DNA of 25,464 nt, from contig JADNRV010000543.1 in the NCBI GenBank assembly GCA_015499995.1, positions 1-25,464 of the forward strand, written 5' to 3'. Every line of letters starts with the position of its first letter. The first letter of the stretch is position 1. This document shows positions 10,040-20,347 of the stretch, in pieces. Made by a program: the position numbers and the translations under genes. Source of the DNA: Flammula alnicola. Lineage: Eukaryota; Basidiomycota; Agaricomycetes; Agaricales; Strophariaceae. The notes beneath the pieces are model-generated. The model was not told where the DNA came from. It made no database searches and saw only the letters and a list, made by a program, of their open reading frames with translations.

Positions 10040-10899
10040 CAAGAAAAAACTTCCGCGGTCTCCACGTCGAAAGAAACTCCGAGAACTTGAATCCAGAGTA
10101 TGCCAACATGAGACAAAGTTCCGATGCGAGAAGAGAAAATACCTGCGGCCCCTTTCGCGACATACCGAGCCTGCAGATGAACTGAAAACTAAAAAAACGG
10201 AGATCAAAAGGCGACCGCGAAGACGACAAAGGCCAAGCGAGTGCAAGTTCTAGAATTCCCATTGAGATTTCGAAAATTTGGAGAGGATGCGATGCACTTA
10301 CAAGCAACAGTCAACTTGAAAATCCAATCGCGCACTCAAAGGGCGATGCGAGCGTGCACCTTCTATTTTCAAACACTCCTCAAATTACCGAGATCACGCA
10401 GCACAGGAGTACACTCCCGAAGCGCGAGCTTTGGCTCGTATGATTGCGCGAAGCGCTTGCGCATGCACGCGAGTAGGAGATTTCATGAAGGATGTAGCAT
10501 TGAAGAGGTCAATGAGTAGAGGGACCGTAGGCCGTGCAATTCTTGAGGATGGGGTTGCGGCGAAAATGCAGCTTGGTTATGAGCTTTCTCAAGCTGACAG
10601 TACGTGATTTTCTTCAATAAAAAGTAATAAAAGTAAGTATTAAAGAATGTTAGGCTGTGTGCTCAGTGGAAATAGCAGCATCTCACCGAGAAATTAACTA
10701 TGATTCTCGCCATATTACCCTCCGAACTGCCGACTCTCATTTAGGCAACCTTTCCATATCTACATCAACTCCGTCGGTCCGTTTACTTGGTGTCGACTTT
10801 TCTATCGACCATTCCACTGACGTTGCAATCGCGGGGTGGAAGGGCAAGTTTGAGGAAATCAGTACCATCTACAACGAAATCTCGTTTCGAAGCCAATAG
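10040..10899 (+). pseudogene. Relic of a repetitive, probably transposon-borne gene
   Basis: A continuous frame from about 10318 reads through YRDHAAQEYTPEARALARMI, SRGTVGRAILEDGVAAKMQL and GYELSQAD to a good donor (gtacgt at 10600). After an apparent 67-nt intron (acceptor at 10666) it resumes with ASHREINYDSRHITLR, VRLLGVDFSIDHSTDVAIAG and WKGKFEEISTIYN, and stops at 10897-10899. From memory, this order (a helix-turn-helix-like 'SRGTV.RAILE.GVAAKMQL' block, then a 'S.R.INYESRH' block, then 'FLGVD...DHTS...GW') matches a hypothetical-protein family present in many copies in agaricomycete genomes. I have no database check for this. A coiled-coil-like basic stretch at about 10055-10250 (KKLRELESRV) may be its N-terminal part. 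The segment after YN is missing, so the copy is truncated. Confidence 0.45.
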
Positions 10900-11513
10900 G
10901 ACCTAGTCTGACACTCTGAGAAATTCTGAAATCTATCCAGGGAATGTGTGGAAAGTTGAAACCACGCTGCAAATGAGAAGGCAACCGCTCCAGGAATTCA
11001 GGGCTGGAAGATCAATTCAGAGGAAGCAATAAAAGGGCTCGGAGAAGACAAACTCGGTGAGAAAACTGCCGCAGATCCTGTTCTGTCCCTCGCCTCGTGA
11101 AGTCAGAAGATGGTCGCAGAGAGTGGGGGTCTCGATGCGTGGAATGCATTGCCGGAACCCGAGCAGGTTGGGTCGGACGGCCCCACCTTTTCGAGGAATT
11201 TTGGTGACTAAGCAACCCGCTAATCCTCGTCTGTTTTAAGAGACTATACAAACATCAGCCCAAATTATATGATCCGCACATCCACTTTCTATTCCTCCCT
11301 CGTCTTTTCGCCTCTTTTCTGTGATCTCTAAACTTTAAAGTATGATGTCCTCTATCCAGCAAGCCGAGTCACCGTTACTTAATGCTGTCGACAAGAGGGA
11401 GCCTGGTACCATACTTTCTGGCCGGATGTCAGCCGCCCTCGCATGTGGTAGACCCATGTCCCCTAGTGGCTGACCTTATCCCTCCTCAATGTCAGTTCAT
11501 TCGGCTGGTTTGG
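10900..11513. other. Upstream region of the metalloendopeptidase gene
   Basis: No supported gene. A CT-rich stretch at 11283-11325 precedes a 43-codon frame with tandem ATG codons (11342 onward, beginning MMSSIQQAESPLLNAVDKRE). That could be an upstream frame or a small unrelated peptide gene. I see no homology or signal sequence in it. Confidence 0.3.
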
Positions 11514-11520
11514 TATAAAT
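11514..11520 (+). promoter_or_regulatory. TATA box of the metalloendopeptidase gene
   Basis: TATAAAT lies 66 bp upstream of the ATG at 11586. Confidence 0.55.
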
Positions 11521-11585
11521 TGCACGGCAATTACTTGGCCTTAATCCTCAGCCACCCTCTCGCTCCTCGATACGTGGCTTCAATC

Positions 11586-12856
11586 ATGTTTTCAAAACTA
11601 CAGGGAGCTGTCATTAGTCTGACTTCCTTGGTTGCAGTTGCTTCGGCCACTTCATCCTTATCCCTGAAAGTCACTGGTGTGCCTTCCCTTTGCGTAGCAC
11701 ACATCTCTATAATATTCACCGTAACCTCACAGGTCCTAGGGGTGCAGACACGGCGAAACACCGCAAAATTGTTAGCACCACTACCAACACCGGTGATAAG
11801 TTTCTCCGGGTCCTCAATGACCCCCGTGGGCCTTTATCCAAGTTTGCTACGGACACTTTTTCAATCACAAATGCCGCGGGCGCTCAGCCCGCTTTCGCAG
11901 GTAAAAAGGTCAAATATGTCCCATCGACAGCAGCCGCTGCTGGTGGCTACACGACTCTAGCACCCGGCCAGTCTGTCAAGGTCGAACATGACCGTAAGCT
12001 GTCAGAAGTTTTTGCACGTCGATATCCCTCTCACCACGTTTGTGATTCAGTTGCCGAGGCATATGACTTCACTGCACTCGGATCAGGGGCGTACAACATC
12101 ACGGCAAAAAATCCATATTATATTTTCAACCCTAGCGACGCTAAAATCACACCCATCTACGCCGACTCTGCTCCTCACTCCATATGGATCCCGGTAAAGC
12201 CCACAATACCGCGACCTATGATTTCCAAACGTGTTAATTACAATAAATGCACGAGGGAGCAACAAGCTTTGCTAGTATCCGCTGCAGATGCTGCACAAGA
12301 CTACGCCACAAACGCTTCGTCCTATGCGAAATCGCTCACAGCTACAACGACTCGCTATAGCACATGGTTCGGCACTTATACCACGGCACGTTATGATACC
12401 ATTGTCTCGCAGTACTCTGCGATCAGCACGAACAACTTCTCATCGTATACTTACGATTGCTCGTGCACATCTCCATACACATACGCTTATGTGGATCCCA
12501 AGGAGTAAGTACTATCTTTCAAATTTCTCTCTCGATTTAATGATTGACGCCCTTGTATTATTAGTTTCGGGCACGTTTATTTGTGCGGTGCTTTCTGGAC
12601 AGCCCCGATGACTGGCACTGATTCCAAGGTGGGCATCTCTAGTCGTCGGATGTGCTATAGTTAATATTTGCTTCTTCGCTAGGCGGGAACTATTGTACAC
12701 GAGTCCTCTCACTTCATTCGAAACGCCGGAGGGACAGACGACTACACCTACGGTCAATCGGCATGCGAATTCCTTGCCACCAGCGATCCAGATTCAGCCG
12801 TCTTAAATGCAGACTCGCATGAATATTTTGCGGAGAATGTCCCCTTTCTCAATTAG
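11586..12856 (+). CDS. Secreted peptidyl-Lys metalloendopeptidase (deuterolysin family M35)
   Basis: Five exons: 11586-11676, 11733-11993, 12051-12504, 12565-12628 and 12683-12856, with GT-AG introns of 54-60 nt. They encode 347 aa, the length expected for fungal peptidyl-Lys metalloendopeptidase precursors. A signal peptide (about 1-20, ending SLVAVASA) and a propeptide (with NDPRGPLSKFATDTFSIT and LAPGQSVKVEHD) precede a likely Lys-Arg cleavage at 177-178. The mature enzyme, about 168 aa, then starts near VNYNKC. The catalytic HESSH is at 296-300 (Zn ligands H296 and H300, general base E297), and the third ligand is D310 in the GTDDYTYG aspzincin motif. Cysteines in YNKC, YDCSC and YLCGAF match the two conserved disulfides. 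The family cleaves on the N-terminal side of lysine, and secretion into the medium is expected. All splice phases agree, and no defect is visible. Confidence 0.95.
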
Positions 12857-13282
12857 CAGGGCGGTCCACTGTACGCTGTAAGAGGTTTCCAGACCACGAC
12901 GGTCTCTGTGTATTATCGACATTAGTGCTAGCATAGGCCAGCTCTTGATTTGTCAGGGAGTAAAACCAATAATCACGCATTTGAACGATCTCGTTTTCTC
13001 AGATTTATTTTGAACCCAAAATGCACGGTAACCTCGGATGCAACCCAAGTTCAGGCATTTACTGCATGGCTTCGCCGGTACGTATACTCTATTGAGAGAA
13101 GCCGCTTATTTGTGAATCTCACAATGGCTACACAATCATCTCACTAATCAGAAAACTTGAAATAGTAAAGTAGTAGCTGGACATGGAGGCAGCTTCACTT
13201 TCAGGAATCTTGCTCCCAAAAATCAGATCCTATCCATTTTACTTGCGGGCCTTGTGCGGACCCCGACTCAATATTCACGCCG
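12857..13282. other. Intergenic region after the metalloendopeptidase gene
   Basis: Contains the 3' flank of the protease gene. No gene or strong repeat seen. Confidence 0.4.
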
Positions 13283-14384
13283 CACACGTGGGGTGTTAAC
13301 ATGAGTATCGGGAAGTCGAGGTCACCATTCTGGGTAACTGTCCATGCATGGCTTGAGTAGACAGGATGTGGATTATTTATTGCCTAGCATTACATCAGGT
13401 TGAGTCAGTAATATGTTAAAGGGGCGACCGAGACAAAGTAACATCGCAAGGCCAATCTTTTCGCATGAAAACCCCCTCGTATGCTCGCTCGTGAACCTCT
13501 CGTTAGCTGAACCTTGCGCGCGTTGAATCAAACACGCCACAAAGTCCGCTATCGTCCGCACAAATCAACACATTTAGTCAGATCCGACGCATCTCGAGGA
13601 CATTTCGTCCTATATCTCAAATGGTGTGCGCGGGCCCAACGCACCCATTATCAAGCAAAGATGGCCATGTGAGATCTGTGTGCTAAGATTGACATGCGGC
13701 GACTATAGGCCAACATGAAGATTTGGCAGATTGCCAGAACAAGGTACTCTCACCGCCAACGTCAACATATACGGGCCAACCTGCAGAATACATAGATAAC
13801 CAGGCTGACCAATGACTGACTGTGAAGATGGAGCATATCCGTGCGCAATGTGCCTCTCGCATGAGGGTTGGTATCGGAGAGTCTCCTTGAGCATCACTGA
13901 ACCGTTCAACCGCGAAAGCAAGGGCTGTTTTAAAGCAGCTCTGCGCGCCAGTAAGCGCGACAGCACCGATAGGGGTTTGACAGTGGAAATGACAACCAAG
14001 CAAAGACAGTAAAAAACAAACAACAGAATCCAGAACAACGCACCTATTCAAGGGAAGATAGGGAGACTGAGGAGAAAGTATCAAGGCAGGAAGAAAGAAG
14101 GAATTACTACTCTCATGATCATCAATACTAATCGCGATGATGCGAGGATGCCGCTGACTAAATATGACAATGCCGAACGTTCAGCGTCCTCCATGGCCAG
14201 TTAATGACATCTCCTAAACTTAACCAGGCATTCTGCCACCAGTAGATTACAGTTTTTTTTTTACACATTATAACTGCTGCGGAGCTATTGAATGTACATT
14301 TTATGTATTAGGCTTCCCTACAACGAGATACTACCAAAGCTTGCGCGCAAGTGCCACCATCACCTTAGGTGCAGAGAAATATGT
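13283..14384. other. Non-coding part of duplication unit 1
   Basis: No frame here is conserved in the matching part of unit 2 (14745-15850). Open frames present in one copy are broken in the other, which argues against a gene. One short region is partly similar in translation in both (AAL.A.KR.STDRGLT, near 13930-13980 and 15375-15425) but it does not extend. Confidence 0.5.
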
Positions 14385-14744
14385 CTAGTCAAGCTGTTCA
14401 AGCTCGAGGTCAGAATAATCCCTCTCCATCACCTCGCCTTCATCCCGAAAAAACAAGCCTACTATATTTTCAACTTTGTGAATGGTGTCACCTGCTTCTT
14501 GATCTTCCTGAAGAGGGAGGCGAAGCTGGGGTCGCGGGCGGCCAGCTCCTTCCAGTATTCGAATCGCGAGCAGTGAGTGCATCGACATCGGCACTATCGC
14601 AGCCTCGCTCGGTAAATTCTGAGGTATCCTCGCGAGCGTATTCGCCGGCTTCAAGGTTGGCAGATGAGCTGAGGGTGGGTTCTCGAGCTGCGAGCTCGTC
14701 GGGTTCGAGATCGTCCAAGGAACGCTCGTACGCCTCAGGAATAT
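14385..14744 (-). pseudogene. Truncated, frameshifted copy of the secreted repeat-peptide precursor
   Basis: This matches residues from about 73 to the end of the intact precursor at 15851-16497. It starts at DIPEAYERSLDDLEPDELAA directly at the duplication junction. The signal-peptide exon and the first cationic core are absent. A one-base deletion near 14560-14570 (gcgattcgaa against gcgatttcgaa) destroys the frame just before the second core. A 7-base deletion near 14480 removes part of the core. The C-terminal segment IHKVENIVGLFFRDEGEVME and the stop at 14385-14387 are still recognisable. It cannot give a secreted product as it stands. Confidence 0.8.
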
Positions 14745-15850
14745 CACAAGTGGGGGGTTAACATGAGTATCGGGACCCGGGGTCAACATTCTGGGTAATT
14801 GGCCCTTTGTGACTTGAGTAGCGAGATAGAATGTGGATCATTTTATTACCTGAAATTGAGTTTGAGTCAGTAACTTGATAAAAAAAGGTACCCGAGACAA
14901 AGTAAAATCGCATCGGCAATCTGTTGGCACGAAAACCCCCTCGTATGCTTGCTCGTGAACCTCTCGTTAGCTGAACCTTGCTCGCGTTGAACCCAATTGC
15001 ACAACACAAAGTCCGCTATCGTCCGCACAAATCAACACGTTTAATCAGATCCGACGCATCTCGAGGACTGTTCTTCCTATATCTCAAATGGTGTGCACTG
15101 GCACGCACCCATTGTCAAGCAAAGATGGCCATGGAGAACCTGTGTGCAAAGATTGACATGCGGGGACTACCGACCGACATGAAGTTAGGGCAAATCGTCG
15201 CTTGGCACACACACCACCAACGTCAAGATTTGCGACCAATCCCATAGAGTACATCGACTCCGGAGCTGATCAATGAAGAAATGGATGGGGTCAAGCCGAG
15301 ATGCCCTTTCATGAGGAGTGGTATCGGAGAGTCTCGTTAAGCATCACGGAAACGTGAAAACAAAAGCTGTTTTTGAGGCAGCTCTGCACGCTATTAAGCG
15401 CAATAGCACCGATAGGGGTTTGACAGCGAAATGGGCAGCCAAGCGAGAATCCAGAATCCAGAATAACGCACCTACATTATCCAAGGATAAAGAGGCAAAA
15501 AAAAGCATGGAGGGAGGAAGAGACGAAGAATTAACGCTTTGTACGCGATGCCATGAGGTGGCGTTTGCCGAGAATGCCGCTGACTAAATCTATCTCGCGG
15601 TGACAATGCCGAACTTGAAATCCGGCTTGTGCTCATCACCCTGAACTCGATGTGTTGGGGGTTCTGAACTTCTGCCATCTTCTGCCGTCAGTAAATTACC
15701 ATTTTTTTAAAAACACATATTACAACTGCTGCATAGCGATCGAATGTACTGTACATTATCCATGTATCAGGCTATACCCAACTAGATCCTACCGAAGCTT
15801 GCGTGCAAGAGCCACCGAAACCATCACCTTCGATGCAGAGGATCATACAT
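14745..15850. other. Non-coding part of duplication unit 2
   Basis: Downstream flank of the intact precursor gene. A plus-strand frame of 89 codons at 14978-15247 and another at 15318-15587 are not conserved in unit 1 and have no recognisable domain. Confidence 0.5.
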
Positions 15851-16497
15851 CTAGTCAAGCTGGTCGAGCTCGAGTTCAGAATAATCCCTCTCCATAACCT
15901 CGCCCTCGTCCCGGAAAAACAAGCCTGCTACATTTTCGACTTTGTGGATCCTGCTAGGTGTCACTTGCTTCTTGATCTTCCTGAAGAAGGAGCCGAAGCT
16001 GGGATCGCGTGCGGCCAGCTCCTCCAAATCTTCGAAATCGCGAGCAAAAAGTCCATCGACATCGGCGCTATCGAAGCCTCGCTCGGTAAATTCTGAGATA
16101 TCCTCGCGAGCGGATTTTCCGGCTTCGAGGTTGGCAGACGAGCTAAAGGCGGGTTCTCGAGCTGCGAGCTCGTCGGATTCGACGGCATCCAAGGACCGCT
16201 CGTATGCCTCGGGAATATCGTCCCGAATCACCCAACTAGCAACGCTTGCGGCTTTTCTGATATTGGAGGGACTAACCACCTTCCTGATCTTCCTGAAGAA
16301 GGAGCCAAAGCCAGGATCACGGGCTGCGAGCTCTTCCGCGTGTCTGGTAGCAAAAGAATATGAATCTACTCGACGCAATCTGACATGAAACAGTAGAATG
16401 CTCACGCGGAAATTTCCCGTTGGTTTTTAATTGGGATGGAGAGGGAGGGAATTACGAGCAGGACCGCAACGACGAAAGAGGCAGAAGGATGAATCAT
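15851..16497 (-). CDS. Secreted precursor with two cationic amphipathic repeat segments
   Basis: Two exons, 16497-16406 and 16343-15851, with a 62-nt GT-AG intron, encode 194 aa. Exon 1 gives a signal peptide (hydrophobic run FVVAVLLVIPSLSIP, residues 8-22). Two near-identical 39-residue repeats follow, at 34-72 and 138-176. Each starts EELAARDP and continues (G/S)FGSFFRKI, then a basic turn with Val, Ser/Thr and Pro, and a second helix ending in R-D. A weak third repeat (DELAAREPAF) lies at 88-97. Arg followed by Asp or Glu occurs eight times (39, 71, 93, 110, 132, 143, 175, 183), mostly at segment borders. By my count the two core segments, D40-R71 and D144-R175, are each exactly 32 residues and carry a net charge of about +6 and +5. 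The spacers are acidic. Inference: a pro-protein cut into helical cationic peptides, perhaps antimicrobial or signalling. No cysteines and no known domain seen. A TATA box lies 139 bp upstream. Confidence 0.75.
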
Positions 16498-16635
16498 GTT
16501 GGATTGCGTGGTTCAGTTAATGGAAGGCTTGTTGTGGAAGAAGTCTCGCGGTCAACGTAGAGTGGTTGGTATGATGGGTCGGGATAGAGTAGTTTGGTGA
16601 GACCAGCTGAAGAAACAAAACCCTCGTTCCCGTTT

Positions 16636-16643
16636 CTTTTATA
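16636..16643 (-). promoter_or_regulatory. TATA box of the secreted-precursor gene
   Basis: TATAAAAG on the minus strand, 139 bp upstream of the ATG at 16497. The distance suggests a 5' UTR of about 100 nt, possibly holding an intron. Confidence 0.45.
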
Positions 16644-17752
16644 TCTAGCTGAACACAGCATTGAGAAAGCACATTTTGGACATGGTAATGATCGACGGCG
16701 AGTGCTGCTTTTGGAGTCATGCGGTTAGTAGTTTCAAGACAGAATGCTTTCCAATTGGCGTCGCGTAAAGGTCTGTCGCAAAATATCTATAGACGCACGT
16801 TATCTCTTTCTATAACACAGCCTGAGGGGCATGTGAACGGTAGACATCTCTCGGCATGTTTCTTGGCAAGATATCTGAATTCATTCAGTTCATCTCCTGC
16901 ACCTGTTCGTGACAAAGTTGATAAGTTGGTAATGATCTGATAGATTCAAGTTGGCAATGGCGGACAGATACATACCTCTTTCATGTTTCCCCTAGCTGAA
17001 GAATTGCTTCAAGGCCAGACACTCTCCCTCGGAGTGATAGTCCTGGCTATTGGCGCTAGAATACGACAGCAACTTTCCCTGAATCGAAACAGTTGCTCTC
17101 GCTGCCGAACTTTCTGCTGCATACCTGTATCTGGCATGATATACAGAGTATCATGGAACGGGCGATATGTATAATTGAGGTGATGCTCCATTAAACGGCA
17201 CGAATGATTTTGAAGACGTCGGCGCACTGCCTTCGCGTTTCGGACCATCTGCGTTTAGGAAGGATGGGAAGACTCCACCTCCCCCAGAGTTCGCGCCGTA
17301 ACCCGCACCTGGTCGTGTGTTAGGGCATACCGTTATTTCAGCCAAGTAAGGGCCCCGTGGGTATGCGGAGTGAATCGTGTGTTTAACATCGATAGAGCGC
17401 ACACCATACCAAGGATACCAAGGACGCCTTGATTTATTACAATGAGTCCAGGGAATGCAGGTCTAAGAGTCTCAGAGAACTATTCAATGTACGTCTTGGT
17501 GTTAGCCTGTGAAGAGTGGTATGTGTGGAATTCCAGGAGCTGACATAGACGTCGAAGCATGTGCCAATGACTGACAGTGAAATTGTTCAACATATGCCAG
17601 AGTCGTTTGTCAGCTTTGGATCCAAACAAAACAGCTTTCCATCAAGCGCACCACCTGATTCATGATTGGCAGTGATTGCGAAACGAGTAGGCACACGCCG
17701 CCTATGTAATAGTACAGGGTCTGTAACGGCATCCGACGATGGTTCATCGTCG
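16644..17752. other. Intergenic region, no supported gene
   Basis: No clear gene. A minus-strand frame at 17151-17402 has a protein-like stretch (ITVCPNTRPGAGYGANSGGG, then VFPSFLNADG) but no start or splice context I trust. It may be an exon relic. A short stretch near 17560-17580 (ccaatgactgac) also occurs at 13809 in the duplication and is too short to interpret. Confidence 0.35.
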
Positions 17753-18665
17753 ATGTCAACGAGGACAATAGTACCCATCGCAAGCGCCGAACCTCCACAG
17801 CTTGACCCCTCTCAAGGTCGTCGATCAGCCGTGATCTCAAACAGCACCGATCTCCTCGTCGAGCTCATTGAGAGCGAGAAATCCAAGGTTACCCAGCTCT
17901 ACTACGATGGCTTGAAGACCCTCGAGGTCGGGTTCAAAGAAGCCAAAGCCAAAGCGGAGGCTACGCTTACAGCAGCCAACAATAGAGTGAAAGCGCAACA
18001 GGAGACCATCCAGGAATTGGCTGCGGAGTCGCAGGACGCGCGGAGGATCGCCGAAGAGACCCAGAAGGAACTGGCTACACTCCGCGCGGAGCACGAGCGT
18101 CTCAAGGCCTCTCTCGCAGGTGCGGGCCTCGAATACGTGGACGACGTTCTGCGATTCAACGACGACACTGCACGCGTCGTGGAGGATTTCGTGACAGGGG
18201 CGCGAGTGCAAGACGAGCAACTAACATCCCTGCTTGGTTCCAACCCCTCATCAACGTCTGCAGACGCACTCTTGTTCAACCCAGTCGGACCTGCGGAGTT
18301 TTTTCGTGTGTTGGCAGCTGTGCTCGAGAAGGGCCGGAGGTTTGCTGAAGACATAAGGCAGCGGAATACTACTACTCCCGCGGCGAGCGCCAAGCCATTA
18401 AATATACAAGGTGGGTCTATTCATTAGTATTCACATTTTTTCATCAAAGAATTCAACCTTTTTTAAAACCTCAGCTTCAGACTCGCCTCCTCAATCTCCT
18501 ACCGAAGAAACGAGTAGCTCCACCCCAACAATCCCGACCCGTAAGTTACTCGTGTTTATTGCAATACTGTCTTTCTGAATTTATGTAGGCCCTATAGAGA
18601 ACGGCAAACGCGCAGCGCCTTCCCCAACACCCTCTAGCCCTACCAAACAGCAAAGAACCAGTTAA
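17753..18665 (+). CDS. Coiled-coil protein of unknown function
   Basis: Three exons: 17753-18410, 18475-18540 and 18589-18665, with introns of 64 and 48 nt, encode 266 aa from the ATG at 17753. An in-frame ATG at 17666 would add 29 residues. I prefer 17753 because the upstream part is less protein-like. The N-terminus is Ser/Pro-rich. About residues 30-135 form a long Ala/Glu/Lys/Gln-rich coiled coil (FKEAKAKAEATLTAANNRVK, AAESQDARRIAEETQKELA). A short globular-looking segment (NPVGPAEFFRVLAAVLEKGR) follows. The C-terminus, encoded by the two small exons, is Ser/Thr/Pro-rich with a Lys-Arg pair (ENGKRAAPSPTPSSPTKQQR) and could be a nuclear signal. No signal peptide or membrane segment is seen. 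I do not recognise the family, which may be restricted to basidiomycetes. Confidence 0.75.
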
Positions 18666-18883
18666 GATTGATGCCTCGACGAAACGCTACCCTCCCTGTT
18701 GTCGTTGTTCTCATTGTACATCTTGTTGTGCTGCTTCTTGTAGATAAGTTATCACTCCCACTTGTTTTATAAAGCACGTCTTCGAACGTGTATATACCTT
18801 TGCATAAGTATCAGTACACTACTAAAGATGTACAATAGAGTATCTTGATGCATTCATACAGTCGCAATACAATAAATTACAGA

Positions 18884-20347
18884 CTACAACCTGGACAACA
18901 TCGTCTTTGGTTCATCCCATAGGCTCCAAATAAGCCCTTTATCAGGCCCAAGCCCCTCCTTCGACAGCCGTCCGTACGCCGCCTCGACCCCAGCAGGCCC
19001 ATAAACGCGTTCCAGCTCCACCCACCCGACACAGTCCTCCATCAGCTCTTGCCACGCTTGGTTCTGCCGACTGAAAATCTCCATAATCGGAATCTGGTGC
19101 CGCCGAACATCAAGCCATTCAGGCATGAAGAACTGTTCCACTCTCGGCCAGAAAGGCGACGCCAGTAGTGACCCACCACCCGAGCTTGTGCCTGATTCAG
19201 TGGCAGTCGTCGTCGTCGTGTCAAAGGTGTTCGCGGTCCAGTTCATCGAAGCCACGTCCGTCGAAGACGGGGAGAGGTTCGTGAACCCTAGCGCGATGCT
19301 CGCTGCGAGCTTCCCGGTGTACGGCGATGCAAAATGGGCGTTTATCCGCTTGTTAACGTCGTCATTCCCCGCGACGTCGACGTACAGCCATCTACTGTCC
19401 GCTTTGCCTTGGAAAGACGGTGCAGACGTGAAAGAACCATATTCGAGGACTTCGTCGTACAACTGCAGTTTCTTGGTGAATGCCAGGTTCTTTTTTGAGG
19501 TCAGTCCGATGACCTTGGTATTTCTGCTAATATCTCCACGACGAATGCGTTTGCCGATGAGATATGCCAGACAGAACGCGGTTTTGGAGGATGCGGAGGA
19601 GATGAGCACGGTGGAGACGCCTCGGCGGTATCCCGAGGAATGAAGCCAGTCTTCGCACCAGTACGATGTCCAAAAGAGGGGCCGGTAGAGCATTGTTAAG
19701 TCCTCTGATATTGGGGTTGGAGAATATTGTGGGTCGGTAGCACAGCGTAGAAGTTGGTTATATGGCCGTCGATCTGAAAGAAGCCAAGTTCACCATGAGT
19801 CTATAAAGCACAATGGTGAGCGCTCGCCTGCTGGAAGATGGGGTCTCGGGACATAGAACGAGAACTTGTTCACGTCAGCGGGGGACACAGGGAGCAGTAG
19901 GTAGCGTGTTGGCGCGAGGTATCCATACACCCGCTCCCCCTCCTGGAGTTTAGGATGCGTAGACTTGATGATGGTCCCAAACCCCCACACAGGGATCAAC
20001 CCATGTGTCCGTGGTGAGATGTTGCGCACTGCAGACTCCGGTGCAGCGTGAAAGTCGAAGTATCTTTACGTTCAGAGACAAAAATTCATCATCAATATTA
20101 CTGCCGCAAAAGACGTGGTTCGTACTACGCACCGAAAATGCGGGTGTTCGCCCAGCGCTTGGTACGTGATATTGTTCGCGGAGAACCCGAACCTATCTAC
20201 CTTGATAATGACGTGGTTTGGAGGACATTGGATGGGTTTGGGGGAGACGACTACAACTGGTGTATGTGGGTCCTGGCCGGATGATGGACGTGGAGAACAA
20301 AGACTGATATTTGGATCAGAGAGATTTGTGAGATTCGGTGTTGACAT
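18884..20347 (-). CDS. DUF2855 family protein (MDR-like fold)
   Basis: Three exons: 20347-20133, 20063-19828 and 19773-18884, encode 446 aa, the usual size for DUF2855 proteins. Family hallmarks are present in order: NHVIIKVDRFGFSANNITYQ, ALGEHPHFR joining YFDFH across intron 1, IPVWGFGTIIKSTHP, EGERVYGYLAPTRYLLLPV, FYVPRPHLPA joining DRRPYNQ across intron 2, and LYRPLFWTSYWCEDWL. The segment STVLISSASSKTAFCLAYLI then follows, which resembles the nucleotide-binding region of medium-chain reductases. Family members are uncharacterised, so an NAD(P)-linked reductase role is only suggested by fold. Intron 1 is a normal 69-nt GT-AG intron. Intron 2 (54 nt, 19827-19774) has a GC donor. The frame is otherwise intact. 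Confidence 0.88.

Larger units (their letters stand above)
13283..16218. repeat. Head-to-tail tandem duplication, two units of about 1.47 kb
   Basis: Unit 1 (about 13283-14744) and unit 2 (about 14745-16218) run in parallel along their whole length with scattered substitutions and small indels. Long exact stretches are shared, for example around ctcgtgaacctctcgttagc and gtccgctatcgtccgcacaa. Both begin near gtggggtgttaac/gtggggggttaac and end near ggaatat. No spacer separates them. The units contain about 1.1 kb of non-coding DNA plus the 3' part of the secreted-precursor gene. Only unit 2 continues into the rest of that gene, so unit 1 is the derived, incomplete copy. Confidence 0.9.

Noticed and set aside
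11342..11473. 43-codon frame upstream of the protease as a peptide-toxin or pheromone precursor
   Set aside because: It has no CaaX end, no signal peptide and no conserved precursor leader that I recognise.
14553..14575. ttcgaat-like sequence as a tRNA T-loop
   Set aside because: No acceptor or anticodon stem around it, and it lies in the pseudogene copy. I found no tRNA or rRNA in the window.
14978..15587. Two 89-codon frames in duplication unit 2 as a possible gene
   Set aside because: The matching DNA in unit 1 breaks both frames and the translations are not conserved, so no selection on protein is visible.
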